Shown piece after piece: positions 54,300 through 64,000 of a stretch of DNA of 64,000 nt; position 1 is the first letter of the stretch, and each line of letters starts with the position of its first letter. The stretch covers positions 62,001 to 126,000 of the forward strand of contig JAADVB010000004.1 of NCBI GenBank assembly GCA_023334545.1, given 5' to 3'. The translations under genes were made by a program, and so were the position numbers. This DNA is from Salisapilia sapeloensis. Taxonomy: Eukaryota; Oomycota; Peronosporomycetes; Peronosporales; Salisapiliaceae. The notes under the pieces were generated by a model. The model did not search any database, had not been told where the DNA came from, and was given only the letters and a program-made list of their open reading frames with translations.

Positions 54300-56151
54300 C
54301 TACGTGAGCTCTGCATTCTCAACGCTTTGGGCCCAAGCTGGAGCTGGAGCTTTGTATACTTGACCAGCAATCTATAGGAGATAGTCAGTCCAGTGCAATA
54401 CAAGCCCCACTTTAGCTAATTTTACCTTGTACTCAAAGGCGTGGAGCCATATTCGACTGCAATGCAGTTGCGTCTCGTTAAAAGCGTCATTGTCGCCAAT
54501 GCGGCACCAAGCACACGTTCGTTTCATGAACTCTTCCTCCGTCTCACCTTCCTTTTGCGCAACAGCATAGTCCACACCATTGCCATCATTCTCCTTCACA
54601 ACTCGGCTTTCCTCTTGCTTTAGTTTTGCTTGTTTAATGAGTTCTTTTCTATCATCGCTTTCGCCTAGGTGTAGTTCACCACCGTAGCACGGGTCATTTG
54701 CAATTGGATACCCAATTAACTGAAGGTGAAGTCGAATCTGATGTGTTCGACCCGTGACAGGGTAGCATTTCACGACCGTAGTCGGTGTCGGGACTTGATC
54801 GGAAGGGCCAAGTACCGAAGATACTTGAACAACCGTCTCGGAAGCTTTTCCATCTTCATGACACTCCCAAATGCCACGTTTGGCGGAAAGGCAGCGCAGT
54901 GGACAATTAATCCGGATGCAATTCTCGTCTTCGAACGTAACTGTTGCGATGGAGCACGATCTATGGGCTGTAGCTATCACCTGCTCCTGGAATGGAGCAT
55001 CAAATGATTTAGGAATAGATCCTTTGGCGCGAGCAAGGTATGTCTTTGAAGCTTCATGCGCAGCTATATTTAGGTGTAAGGGTAATGCTATCAACAGAAG
55101 GCAGTGTATGTGTCTTACCTATAGCGAGTGAGAGCTCTTTTGCTTTGGTCGAGTTCTTGGCAAATACGACAATTCCTGTATGAAAGTTAATCAAGGCTTG
55201 TCAGACGGAGGCCGATGAATACTGTACCTGATGTAAGCCTATCAATGCGATGGACAATATGCAGTTGACCAACATTAAAGCGCTTGTGCTGCATGATTGC
55301 ATGCAACGAATTCTGGTGATAGGCACCTGAAGCATGTGTTGGGATGGATGGAGGCTTCGATACGACCATCTATAGACATTTACGCCGAATCAAACATATG
55401 CGTGTGGCGACTAGTTCAGATGATGACGTACTACATCGTCATCTTCGTAGACAACTGGGATTTCTTCTCCTGAGACTGGAGGTTCGTGACGATGCGTCTA
55501 AACATGTAATATGTCAAAATTGCACCGCGGTTCAGTATTGACAGTATGACACTGAACCTTGTGAATAAGCAAATCTCCATTTTGAATCTTGGTGTTCGGA
55601 GAAACGACTTGGTGATTGACTGTGATTCGCCCAGACTTGATTGCAAATTCCTGCCGTAAAGATGCCAAGTCAGTGATATGTCGAGCATACTTGTAGTGTC
55701 AAAAATATTTACATAATACTCGGGTGACTGGGCCCCAAATTCAGTCGTAAAAATTTCAAAGAGCTCTCTTTGGAACCAACGCTGTTTGGCAAACGTGCGA
55801 AACTCGTAGATGTACGGCTTTACCACGCGATAACCTAGATCCACAGTAGCATTTCATGTAAAAACCTGTTTCTTGTTGCTAGTGACAAAGGGACGGACCA
55901 TGCTGGAAGTGGTATTCGGGAGTTGGTGTCTGATACTCTCGTATTTGCTTCGTATCGCACTTGCGGCGCTTTTTACGCTCACGTCGAGACTCTTTCGACC
56001 CATTTGCTCGTTCATGCTTTTTAGGCACTTCTTTGGTTTCGACAAAAGTATCTGCAGCAGCAAGACCGTCTTTCGCACCATCCTGAGTCGCCATCCTATT
56101 GCTTTGGTATTTCGTGTCCAAGAGATTGTGCTGTCTCTTACTAGTTATCAT
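54300..56151 (-). CDS. RluA-family pseudouridine synthase (RPUSD2 / PUS9 / RIB2-like)
   Basis: Converts uridine to pseudouridine in RNA; yeast relatives act on tRNA position 32. About eight exons. The basic N-terminus leads into HGYRVVKPYIYEFRTFAKQR, the block typical of the RPUSD2/PUS9/RIB2 group. An S4-like segment follows (FAIKSGRITVNHQVVSPNTK), then EIPVVYEDDD-MVVSKPPSIPTHASG, the catalytic motif VHRIDRLTSG with its Asp, and VVKCYPVTGRTHQIRLHLQLIGYPIANDPCYGG. The C-terminus (CAWCRIGD...IWLHAFEYK-IAGQVYKAPAPAWAQ) ends at 54300. The first intron has a GTCCGT donor. Start at 56151 or at an in-frame ATG at 56094 (MATQDGAKDG). No RIB2-type deaminase domain is present. Confidence 0.88.
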
Positions 56152-56297
56152 CTACAGTACGTTTCGCTAGGTTACCAGTAGCTGTGCTAGTACAGTTGTC
56201 GGTCGCTGTACCTCTCGTCACGCAAAAATCTCTAAAGTGAGGATAGACGACAGACTACATTGCTACGGATGAAATGGAAATGTTGCTTCTATTTGTT

Positions 56298-59200
56298 TTA
56301 TTGCAGCAATGGCGTCTTTTCATTCACACGAATGGCGTACATGTCTCTATCGACGTCAAGTTTCACTTCTGGAGGCGTGTAGTAGCGTAGCAAGAGTGAA
56401 GACGTCACAACGCACACCGACGACAGCGCCATCGCAGCTCCAGCGAACATAGGTGGAATACTGAATCCCCATGGGTACAAAGCTCCAGCTGCAAGTGGGA
56501 TCAAAATCAAGTTGTACCCGAGTGCCCAGACATAGTTGAGCTTGATCCTGGTAAAGATACGTCGCGTAAGGTGGAGCGCAGTCACCACATCCCGCAGATC
56601 GGACTTCATGAGGACCAAGTCCGCCGTCTCCACCGCAATCTCCGTTCCAGCTCCAACGGCGACTCCAAGGTCGGCTTGAGCGAGGGCAGGAGAGTCGTTA
56701 ATGCCATCACCGACCATCGCTACAATCTTCCCTTTCTCCTGCAGTTCCTCTACTTTCAATGCCTTTGCGGATGGTACGACACCAGCCATCACTTTCGTCG
56801 GGTCCAGACCCAATTGATTGGCAACAGCCAGCGCCGTCCGTGGGTTATCACCAGTGACCATCCAGGTCTCGATTCCCATCGACTGTAGCTTTCGAATGGT
56901 ACTCTTTGCCTCTGGGCGAGGTGCATCGGCAACTGCAATGGCAGCAACGAAATTACCATCGATGGAAATGTATACCGACGTTTTACCGTCGTGCTGGAAC
57001 CTCCCGACCGCTTGCTGTACAGCCACCAAGGACGTCTTTTCAATTTTGTTCTCCAGCATCCAGTCGTGATTCCCGACAGCTACCTCGTGGCCATCGACAG
57101 TGCACACGATGCCCTTCCCAGACACTCCATTAAACCCCGAAGGCTGGACCAAACTCTCCTTGGAGACATACTGGACAATCGCTCTTCCAAGCGAATGCTC
57201 GCTGCCAAGTTCTGCACTAGCAGCCAGACGCATCACCTCCTTCTCTGTCCATTTGCTAGACGACACAACAACATCTGTCACAGTAGGCTTTCCAACCGTC
57301 AATGTTCCAGTCTTGTCGAACAGGACAGCATCTACGTGATGTGCCATCTCCAACGGCTCTCCACCTTTGATCAACACGCCATGCCTCGCGCCTGTACCTG
57401 TGCCCACCATGACAGCAGTCGGAGTCGCCAGACCTAAAGCACAAGGACAGGCTACAACGAGCGTTGCGATAGCAAAGTTAAAGGCAAACATAAAGCTACT
57501 GTCTGTCTTTGGAATCCAGTCGGTAGGGACAAGACCCAATACTGTCGCAGTGTACCAGACGACAAACGTCACGAGCGAGACGATTAGGACGAACGGGACG
57601 AAGATAGAGGCAATGTAGTCTGCATACGCCTGTATGGGCGCTTTCGACGCCTGCGCGTTGTTGACGAGTCGGATGATTTGGCTTAACGCAGTCTCGTCCT
57701 GCACTCCTGTCACTTGCATGTGGAAGAGCCCTTCCACATTAATTGTCGCACCAAGCACTTGATCTCCTTTCACTTTCTTCACCGGTTTGGATTCGCCCGT
57801 CAGCATAGATTCATCCAATTTTCCATCTCCAAACACGATCTTGCCATCCACTGGAACTGCCGCTCCTCGCACGACTTTCAACATATCTCCTTTTTGCACG
57901 ACTTCGATCGGAACCACCTTTTCGTCTTTCACTTGACCCTTTTCGAGCACAAGTAGCGTCGCAGACTTGGCTTGTAAGTCCATGAGCTTACTTAGTGCCT
58001 CAGATGTCTTTCCCTTTGCACTTGCTTCTAGACTTTTACCCAACAAGACGAACGATATGAGCATGGATGACGTCATGAAGAGATCGGGATTGCACATGGC
58101 TGTATTGTGGAGAAACGCGCCACGGAGCATCCCGAGACAGCCGTAGAAAAAGGCGGCGGAAGAGCCCATGGACACTAGGAAGGACATGTTCAACACACCA
58201 TTCCGTACGCCATGCACAGCATCCACGTGGAAGCGACGACCTGCATACAGCTGCACTGGCGCTGCTAGTGCGAGGATAATGACCGAAGTGAACGTAATAC
58301 CTGGGATGAAGGTCGACTGAAGGGCGTCGTAAAGTAGTGGCATGTACGGTGTCAGCAACATGATGATGACGATCGGGGCAGTAAACAATAGAGCAAAAGC
58401 GAGATCCTTGTGGTACCTCTGAATCTCCTTTTCCCTTTGATCCGTCAACTGCTTCCCAAGCTCATTCGATGAAGTCATCGTAGCATCATACCCCACGAGT
58501 TCCACTTGATCCATCAAGTCCGTCACGTGCACTTGACTCGGATCCACTTGAATAGTGGCTGTATCCGTAGCGAAAGAGACGGAAGCAGAGATAACACCAG
58601 GCATGTTGTTTAGTGCGTTCTCGACAGCTGACGAGCAGGAGTTACACGTCATCCCACCGATGATCAGCCTCACTTCTTTCACCTCGCTCTGTGGAATGTC
58701 AATGGCAACATCCTGCTTTATTGGTGAAGAAGTTTGCGACTCGCAGCTCTTTATTCCATTCGACTGTGTACTAGCAGTCTCACTGTCAAAAGCCTGGTTA
58801 GTGACAAAACTGTGCTGAAGTGGTTGAGCAGAGAACTTCTTGTGAATAGACTCGACTTCATGGATCAGATCTGGAGTAGACATTGCTGCCTGTGGATCCA
58901 AGTAGATCAGAGACGTTTCCGATGGAAAGTCTACAATGGCATGGAGCACACCTTTCGTCTCATTCAGGTGACGCTCGATTTTCTTGGCACACCCTTTAGC
59001 ACAGGTCATGCCACCAATCTCCAATTGGATCGTCCGAAAGTGAGTATAATCCGCAACGAAGTCTTGGGCATCGTATGATCCTTCCATATTGCGAATGCCC
59101 TTAATAATCGAATCCGGAGTGGACTGCGTTCCAGCTTTTAACAGCACGACTGCTCGCTGTTTGGAAAAGTCGACTGTAGCATCCTGGACGTCCTCCATTT

Positions 59201-59897
59201 GAGCAAGCGACTGTTCAATCTTCTTGGCACAGCCTTGGGCGCAGTGCATACCGGAAACTTGGAGCAGGATAGCTTCAGGGAGTGGACGCGGCTCACTAGT
59301 TGTTTGCACTTCCGTTGTGGTTGGCTGATTGTCCTCTGCTTGGACACAGAACCGCTTTTCAATCGACTCTACTGCCTGGATAAGATCGTGTGAGGTGACA
59401 CTCGATCCTTTGGCTAGAGTCACGTCCGCTGTGTTAGTCTCAGACTTGACGCAAACGTGTACTACGCCTGGTACCCGCTCTATCGCTCGTACAACTCGTC
59501 GACCACATTTGGACATGCATCTCATGCCACCCACATGCAGCGTAATTGTGCGTTGGGGAGCTTGCCAGACTGGATACACTTCGTCCTGACCGCCTGTGGA
59601 CGATAGCGCAAGGTCTACCAGCTCCATTTCACTCTCACTGTCCAATGGATGGTGCAGGTCAATTTTAACGAGGCCATTCTCTACATCTACAAAGGTGCTT
59701 TTGACTAAATCACATTGGTCCAGCTCCTCTGGGATGGTCTGACTCGAGTCAGACGCCTCTTCATGAAGTGTTGGAATGTATAGCAGTGCAACGTGTCCAT
59801 ACCCAAACGAAGGAGTGGATGTGACGAATGGCACATCTTCCTCCGGTTGCACACATTCGGAAGGTATATCATCTAAAGTACTTTCGTCGGCAGTCAT
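56298..59897 (-). CDS. Copper-transporting P-type ATPase (ATP7-like), four HMA domains
   Basis: P1B-1 ATPase that pumps Cu(I) out of the cytosol into the secretory pathway or out of the cell. Intronless, 1,199 residues from the ATG at 59897. The N-terminus has four HMA metal-binding domains. The first three carry C-x3-C (GMRCMSKC, GMHCAQGC, GMTCAKGC); only the fourth has the usual C-x2-C (GMTCNSCSSAV). The pump core is complete: the actuator loop near LTGESKPVKK, CPC in VACPCALGLATP, DKTGTLTVGKP, GSEHSLGRAI, MVTGDNPRTA, MVGDGINDSPAL, then YNLILIPLAAG and MALSSVCVVTSS in the last helices. CPC plus the YN and MxxSS residues show copper specificity. It shares a 137-bp divergent promoter with the RbfA gene. 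Confidence 0.93.
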   Translation of the reverse strand: MTADESTLDDIPSECVQPEEDVPFVTSTPSFGYGHVALLYIPTLHEEASDSSQTIPEELDQCDLVKSTFVDVENGLVKIDLHHPLDSESEMELVDLALSSTGGQDEVYPVWQAPQRTITLHVGGMRCMSKCGRRVVRAIERVPGVVHVCVKSETNTADVTLAKGSSVTSHDLIQAVESIEKRFCVQAEDNQPTTTEVQTTSEPRPLPEAILLQVSGMHCAQGCAKKIEQSLAQMEDVQDATVDFSKQRAVVLLKAGTQSTPDSIIKGIRNMEGSYDAQDFVADYTHFRTIQLEIGGMTCAKGCAKKIERHLNETKGVLHAIVDFPSETSLIYLDPQAAMSTPDLIHEVESIHKKFSAQPLQHSFVTNQAFDSETASTQSNGIKSCESQTSSPIKQDVAIDIPQSEVKEVRLIIGGMTCNSCSSAVENALNNMPGVISASVSFATDTATIQVDPSQVHVTDLMDQVELVGYDATMTSSNELGKQLTDQREKEIQRYHKDLAFALLFTAPIVIIMLLTPYMPLLYDALQSTFIPGITFTSVIILALAAPVQLYAGRRFHVDAVHGVRNGVLNMSFLVSMGSSAAFFYGCLGMLRGAFLHNTAMCNPDLFMTSSMLISFVLLGKSLEASAKGKTSEALSKLMDLQAKSATLLVLEKGQVKDEKVVPIEVVQKGDMLKVVRGAAVPVDGKIVFGDGKLDESMLTGESKPVKKVKGDQVLGATINVEGLFHMQVTGVQDETALSQIIRLVNNAQASKAPIQAYADYIASIFVPFVLIVSLVTFVVWYTATVLGLVPTDWIPKTDSSFMFAFNFAIATLVVACPCALGLATPTAVMVGTGTGARHGVLIKGGEPLEMAHHVDAVLFDKTGTLTVGKPTVTDVVVSSSKWTEKEVMRLAASAELGSEHSLGRAIVQYVSKESLVQPSGFNGVSGKGIVCTVDGHEVAVGNHDWMLENKIEKTSLVAVQQAVGRFQHDGKTSVYISIDGNFVAAIAVADAPRPEAKSTIRKLQSMGIETWMVTGDNPRTALAVANQLGLDPTKVMAGVVPSAKALKVEELQEKGKIVAMVGDGINDSPALAQADLGVAVGAGTEIAVETADLVLMKSDLRDVVTALHLTRRIFTRIKLNYVWALGYNLILIPLAAGALYPWGFSIPPMFAGAAMALSSVCVVTSSLLLRYYTPPEVKLDVDRDMYAIRVNEKTPLLQ

Positions 59898-60034
59898 GAT
59901 GCCCCGAGCCCAATTGACCAAATGACCAGCAGTTCAGACGCGAGTCTTCCAACATATCATTCGTTAAAACCCCTTCGTTTCAGCCAATCGCAAGCCATGT
60001 ACACAATCTCTGGACACAAAGTGGTGAAAACGTC
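59898..60034. promoter_or_regulatory. Divergent promoter, Cu-ATPase / RbfA, with CCAAT box
   Basis: 137 bp between divergent ATGs. A CCAAT box (GCCAATCG) is at 59984-59988, close to the middle, so it could serve both directions. Inferred from motif and spacing. Confidence 0.45.
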
Positions 60035-61432
60035 ATGAAGGCTTTGTGGCGAGGTTCTGGGGGTCGTGTCACGGCTCTAGCTCGTGTTCCGTCCAATCTT
60101 TATGCCTTGACAAGTACCTTGGATACTGCTGGACAGACATGCAGCATTCACACTTCGTCCGTGCTTCTTGCGAGACGAAAACGGGGCAGTCGCGGTCAGC
60201 CAGCAGAAGGCCAGGTGATTGCGTCGGGCGTAGTGCCTCCTCCACGTCGTTTGCAAGACATCCCAGAGGTTCTTTAATGTGAATGAACTTGTAAAGAGTA
60301 TATATGAACTGATATTTGTTGTGATGCAGGATGAACTAAACGTGTTCAAGAAATGGGTCGAGGATGTTGAGCAAAAGACCGAGTCGCGTCGCCGAGAACG
60401 TCGTAAGCAGAAAGTTGAGGACTTTACGCCTTTACCAGAGGTGGATTCCAAATACAGAAAAGGTCTCAAGGATCCGGAACCAGCTCAGGTCACGAACGAC
60501 GTATTTGATGAAGTGGACCCGGAAGCCTTGAAAGAATTTGACGAGACGGACATTGACGACGAGGAGACGGAAGAGTTCATGGAAGAAGTAGACAACCTCT
60601 TTGCTCTCACGCCAGAGGAGTTTGAGAAGCGGATGGAGAAAATGGATGAAAAGCCTACTCCAGCCCACAAACGCAGCGCCGAAAGCGCCGATGCTGACGA
60701 CGATGAGGATGAAGACCAAGAAGATGATGATGAGCAGCCTATTCTACAGTCGGAACGAGCCACTCGCATGATGAACAAAAAGGCGCTCTTAAATGCACTC
60801 GACGGCGGCCATAAAAGAGCAGACCAAAGTCTAGTCACGAAAGCAGGTATGTTCGATCCTACCTTGTATCTTATCCATTTCCTAACACCAGCATCTACAG
60901 ATTCCAAAGCCAAGGCGCCTTTAACGAAGAAGACAAACGCTGGTAGAAAAGAGAAGGCATCCTTCCGTCAAGACCGTATCGAAACGTCTGTACAACACTT
61001 TACGCAATCCCTGTTCCTCCAAGACGCCTATCGCAAATCTCTGGACATCATCCCAAACGTCTTGGAAGTACGTTTTCCTACCTCCTACGCTAAGATCATG
61101 GCTAATAAAAAGTAGGTGACAGCCACAGGTGACCTACGCCGCATCGTCGTGTACTGGGAACCGATGCGTCTAGGATCGACGGACCAAGACGTTGGCAAAC
61201 GCAAGGTGGAGGCTGTTCGGAAGAACCTGCAGAACCAGCAGCCGTGGCTCCAGCGTCGTATCACTCGCCATCTCAACCTAAAGGTATTCTCTCTTCTACA
61301 CCAGATACGACAATATCTAACCAGAATGAACAGTTTGGTCCGACCGTCGAGTTCAGGAGACGCAAGGAGAACAAGGCAGATGATGCTCGTTCGATGTTCG
61401 ACGAGGAAATGGAATGGCTAGATCGGTTTTAA
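60035..61432 (+). CDS. Mitochondrial ribosome-binding factor A (RbfA domain)
   Basis: Assembly factor for the small ribosomal subunit. Five exons. The ATG at 60035 starts a basic mitochondrial-type leader (MKALWRGSGGRVTALARVPS). The first intron (GTTCTT...GATGCAG) joins DIPE to DELNVFKKWVEDVEQK. The middle region is strongly acidic (DADDDEDEDQEDDDE). The RbfA core comes last: RQDRIETSVQHFTQSLFLQD, DLRRIVVYWEPMRLG, LQRRITRHLNLK and FGPTVEFRRRKENKADDA. It ends EEMEWLDRF at 61432. The acidic insert between leader and RbfA domain is longer than in bacteria. Acting in mitochondria is inferred from the leader; a plastid target is unlikely in an oomycete. Confidence 0.8.
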
Positions 61433-61524
61433 GATACACTAGTAAGGCAAAAACCAATTCCCATTGTGGCAAACCTAGGACAGTGGCAACCTATCATGGA
61501 CTTGGTTTCGTTCTCGTCAACTGC

Positions 61525-62571
61525 TTACTTTTGCACAAGCTCGTACAGGTCGTGGCGCTTCTGCTGCGACGTCGGAATGTTGCGACGAACCTCGTCCACT
61601 TGCTCCACATCGATGTCGCCGTACACAATGGCAGGCTCGTGCTCGCACTTGGAGATGACTTCGCCCCACGGAGCCACGATCGTTGAGTGTCCCCACGCCT
61701 GGTAGCCTCCGTCCGGGTTGCGAGCAGGAGATGCAGACGCGACGTAGAGCTGGTTGTCCACGGCTCTCGCGCGCTGGAGCAGCTCCCAGTGCGCCGGACC
61801 GGTGGTCATGTTGAAGGCGCTTGGGAAGATCAATGCCTTGGCACCGTTCTGGCGCATGAGCATCGACAGCTCCGGGAAGCGAATGTCGTAGCAGATCGCG
61901 ACACCAATCTTGCAGTACGGAGTCTCGATAATCGTGAATTTGTCGCCAGCAGTCAGCGTATCGCTCTCCTTGAACGTGATCTTGCCAGGCACGTCAATGT
62001 CGAACAAGTGGACCTTGCGGTGCTTGGCCAAGATTTGTCCTTCCGGCGAAAAGCTGACGCTCGTGTTGAAGATGTGGCCGTCCGAGTCACGCTCCGGGAT
62101 TGATCCGCCGATCAGGTAAACCTGGTTGGACTTGGCAGCCTGGGACAAGGCAAATGTGGACGGATGGACATCCACATCGAGCTGTCCTTCGGTCGAGGGA
62201 ATCGGCTCTGCGTAGACTGGGAAGCTCGCGTTCGCGTACGGCGAGTTCCAGATCTCTGGCAGCACCACTACATTGGCTCCATTTGAAGCAGCTTCGGCAA
62301 TGGCTTGCGTGACGGTGGTAATGTTCTTGGCCTTGTCCTCCGTCACGGAGGTTTGGCAGAGGGCTAGCTTGAATTTCGTCGAAGTGCTCATGGCTCGAGT
62401 TGTGAACAATGGGCTTGCAGTTGGTTCAGTGAGGGAGAAAGATCGAGGGAATAGGCAGCGGCTGGCTCTGAAAGCTTGTCGTAGCATGTACAATAGACTC
62501 TCTGAGGCTGGTGAATATTGACTGCAAACAGGTGGACGTAAAGCCGAACTACTTGACTTGAGTATGGACAT
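61525..62571 (-). CDS. NIT2: Omega-amidase NIT2 (nitrilase superfamily)
   Basis: Hydrolyses alpha-ketoglutaramate and alpha-ketosuccinamate, clearing products of glutamine and asparagine transamination. Intronless. The catalytic triad is seen: Glu in VVLPEIWNSPY, Lys in KHRKVHLFDIDVPGKITF and Cys in GVAICYDIRFPE. Other NIT2 blocks are FNMTTGPAHWELLQRARAVDNQ, WGHSTIVAPWGEV and KRHDLYELVQK at the end. Three starts are possible: 62571 (MSILKSS), 62487 (MLRQAFRASRCLFPRSFSL, mitochondrial leader-like) and a later Met (MSTSTKFKLALCQ) that gives the usual cytosolic protein. The core of 288 residues from the third Met is the normal length. Both mitochondrial and cytosolic forms are known in animals. 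Confidence 0.93.
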   Translation of the reverse strand: MSILKSSSSALRPPVCSQYSPASESLLYMLRQAFRASRCLFPRSFSLTEPTASPLFTTRAMSTSTKFKLALCQTSVTEDKAKNITTVTQAIAEAASNGANVVVLPEIWNSPYANASFPVYAEPIPSTEGQLDVDVHPSTFALSQAAKSNQVYLIGGSIPERDSDGHIFNTSVSFSPEGQILAKHRKVHLFDIDVPGKITFKESDTLTAGDKFTIIETPYCKIGVAICYDIRFPELSMLMRQNGAKALIFPSAFNMTTGPAHWELLQRARAVDNQLYVASASPARNPDGGYQAWGHSTIVAPWGEVISKCEHEPAIVYGDIDVEQVDEVRRNIPTSQQKRHDLYELVQK

Positions 62572-62863
62572 GAATTCGCAAACGATCTAAAAAAACCCAA
62601 GAACAATATGAATCGAGTACTACGATTGCGGCAGGTAGATCTGCTTTATACGACAACTTAGATCTATAAATTTATGTGCTTGATGGGTAGTTGGTGCCAA
62701 GGACACGGCAGTTCAGCTACACGCCTCCACATGCCGTTGAAAACGACAATTCTTCGACCGTAGGCTTGCTCGGCCTCGGTGCAGTCGTCGGGTTCGTATA
62801 TGATACGTTAACAGTTTCATAAGCATGTGACTTACTCTTTCCCATGATTGCACCAATAGAGGA

Positions 62864-63418
62864 ATGGCGTATGTCTACTATGATCCGGACGTGCTGCCAG
62901 AATCGATCCGCAAGTGGCTTCCGATTCAAGAACCAGAAGGCAAAGCCATGTCGTTGGAAGAGTATGAGGAGTGGCGAGCGAAGCAAAACAAGTACCCGAC
63001 GGGTAAATCAAAGGAAAAGGAGGAGGAAGACGTTGTAATCGAAGAGGACACGGACACTGCTGCCCCACCTGAGATCGACAGTACATTCCTCGAGATTTGA
63101 TCTCTACGTCATTGGATCCTCACGCTGTCTCACTCGTAGATCCTCCACTCGTAAAGAAGGACCTTCCTCCGGCAGAAATGAGGGCTTCGCTACTAAAGCT
63201 CCTGGATGAAGCTCGTGAAAACGAGGCAGCTTTCTTGGATGACTTGAAGAAGAGTCGGACTCGTATCACGGACGAAGAGCGACAAATGGTATTTTAAATA
63301 CGCACCTAGGAAGAGAATCGATTACGATGTGCTTTTGTGAATGTATAGAAACAAGCTTTTAAGGATGAAAAAGCTCGGATTAAGAAGCAGCTCAAGAGTG
63401 TCCCGGAGGAAAAGTAAT
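62864..63418 (+). CDS. Small charged protein of unknown function
   Basis: Three exons. From the ATG at 62864 (MAYVYYDPDVLPESIRKWLP) through an intron of about 59 nt beginning GTACAT (AAPPEID | NPPLVKKD), and a second intron after DEERQM, to KQAFKDEKARIKKQLKSVPEEK and the stop at 63418. About 140 residues, rich in Glu, Lys and Asp, with a Pro-rich centre and helical C-terminal half. Upstream bases 62740-62800 could encode a hydrophobic stretch (GLLGLGAVVGFVYD), but I could not join it in frame, so it is not included. No family recognised. Confidence 0.55.
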
Positions 63419-63538
63419 GTCCCTTGGAATGAAGGAATGCAACATGAAGACAGACTTTTGATTGGAATTTGTAATACCCTTGTTTGAAATATCCTTTACC
63501 GTTGTCCTGCTTGCATGTCAGAGGAATTAAAACTACTG

Positions 63539-64000
63539 CTAACAGTCACGCTCACCACAAAAGCGGTAGGAGGCACGAGGAGATGCTTGAGGTGGTGTTA
63601 TCGTTCCGGTTGAAAGAGAGAGAATTGTTGGTGAAACCTTTCGGTTCGGACTTTGACACAAGCCTGGTTTAGACTGATTCACATCTCTTGGTGAGGGAAT
63701 CGAAGACGAAATCAACAGGTTCTTCTCATAGATCAAACTTCGACCGAAAGAATCCTGCTGGTTCTACTATCACGGTGATAATTTCATTTGGATGTAGAGA
63801 AGAGCTTGAAAAGTGGCTCTCACCTTTCGTACTAGTACATTTCGGCGTGAGAGTGGAATATCACTCATACTGTGGCGTCCACTCGGTCTACAATGCTTTA
63901 ACTATTAGTTAATGATCTCTATCTCTCAACTACATTTAAACGGTGCAGCAGCACGAAGACTACCTGTATCCAGCGACTTTCTGCTTTGTGGCGGTAATGG
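63539..64000 (-). CDS. 3' part of unknown gene (5' end outside window)
   Basis: Three exons join in phase on the minus strand: the right edge to about 63964 (HYRHKAESRWIQ), 63901-63824 (LKHCRPSGRHSMSDIPLSRR), and 63764-63539 (NQQDSFGRSLIYEKN to FCGERDC-stop). Two introns of about 60 nt have good GTAGTC/GTGAGA donors and TAG acceptors. The tail is Ser/Pro/Arg-rich with TPPQASPRA and no recognisable domain. Reading continues beyond the window, so the product is unknown. It is convergent with the small gene ending at 63418. Confidence 0.45.

Noticed and set aside
62717..62845. 42-codon minus-strand frame beginning MGKSKSHAYETV
   Set aside because: It is short and lies in the divergent promoter of two genes, with no family match; not supportable as a gene.

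Overview
The window is nuclear DNA from a stramenopile, most likely an oomycete. The protein-coding genes are dense and lie on both strands. Most are split by introns of about 50-75 nt that begin GTA/GTG and end TAG/CAG. Several genes point to this lineage: a seven-transmembrane receptor fused to a phosphatidylinositol-phosphate kinase (GPCR-PIPK), a WRKY19-like protein with repeated C-x4-C-x9-C-x2-H fingers, a secreted tyrosinase and a TALE homeodomain with WFTNARKR in its third helix. A three-DM10 axonemal protein suggests a flagellated (zoospore) stage. I saw no transposon, CRISPR array, tRNA or rRNA gene. I did not identify the species.

Layout, left to right. 0-5 kb: the 3' part of an unknown gene, then a divergent replication/repair pair, AP endonuclease 2 (-) and DNA polymerase alpha subunit B (+). 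5-15 kb: an LEA-2-like membrane protein, ribose-phosphate pyrophosphokinase (-), a coiled-coil protein, mitochondrial HSP90/TRAP1 (-) and D-lactate dehydrogenase. 15-24 kb: ALG6 glucosyltransferase (-) divergent from a mitochondrial HSD17B10-like dehydrogenase, the homeodomain gene with a possible extra 3' exon, an SLC25A33/36-like carrier and La protein. 23.5-29 kb: a protein joining an FHA domain to two beta-adaptin-appendage-like domains (-), then the proteasome chaperone PSMD5 (-). 29-39 kb: glutathionyl-hydroquinone reductase, Raptor (-), a USP37-type deubiquitinase and an AGC kinase with an Stc1-like zinc-binding N-terminus. 39-50 kb: glutamine-dependent NAD synthetase (-), the WRKY19-like protein, possible sorting-nexin BAR remnants, GPCR-PIPK (-) and tyrosinase (-). 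50-64 kb: NOP56, an EFHC1-like axonemal protein, an RPUSD2/PUS9-type pseudouridine synthase (-), a copper P-type ATPase (-), mitochondrial RbfA, omega-amidase NIT2 (-), a small unknown protein and the 3' end of another gene (-).

The genes do not form an operon or an obvious biosynthetic cluster. Most are housekeeping genes packed as divergent or convergent pairs. Raptor, an AGC kinase and GPCR-PIPK lie within about 17 kb and all belong to growth or lipid-kinase signalling, but nothing in the sequence shows that they work together. Many divergent promoters are only 100-200 bp long and carry CCAAT/ATTGG boxes. The most unusual items are the FHA + tandem appendage protein, the Stc1-like/AGC kinase fusion, the copper ATPase with three C-x3-C metal domains, the alternative 3' end of the homeodomain gene, and a NOP56 first exon whose only coding content is the ATG. 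Exon limits were worked out by hand from splice signals, open reading frames and family alignments recalled from memory. No search was run.
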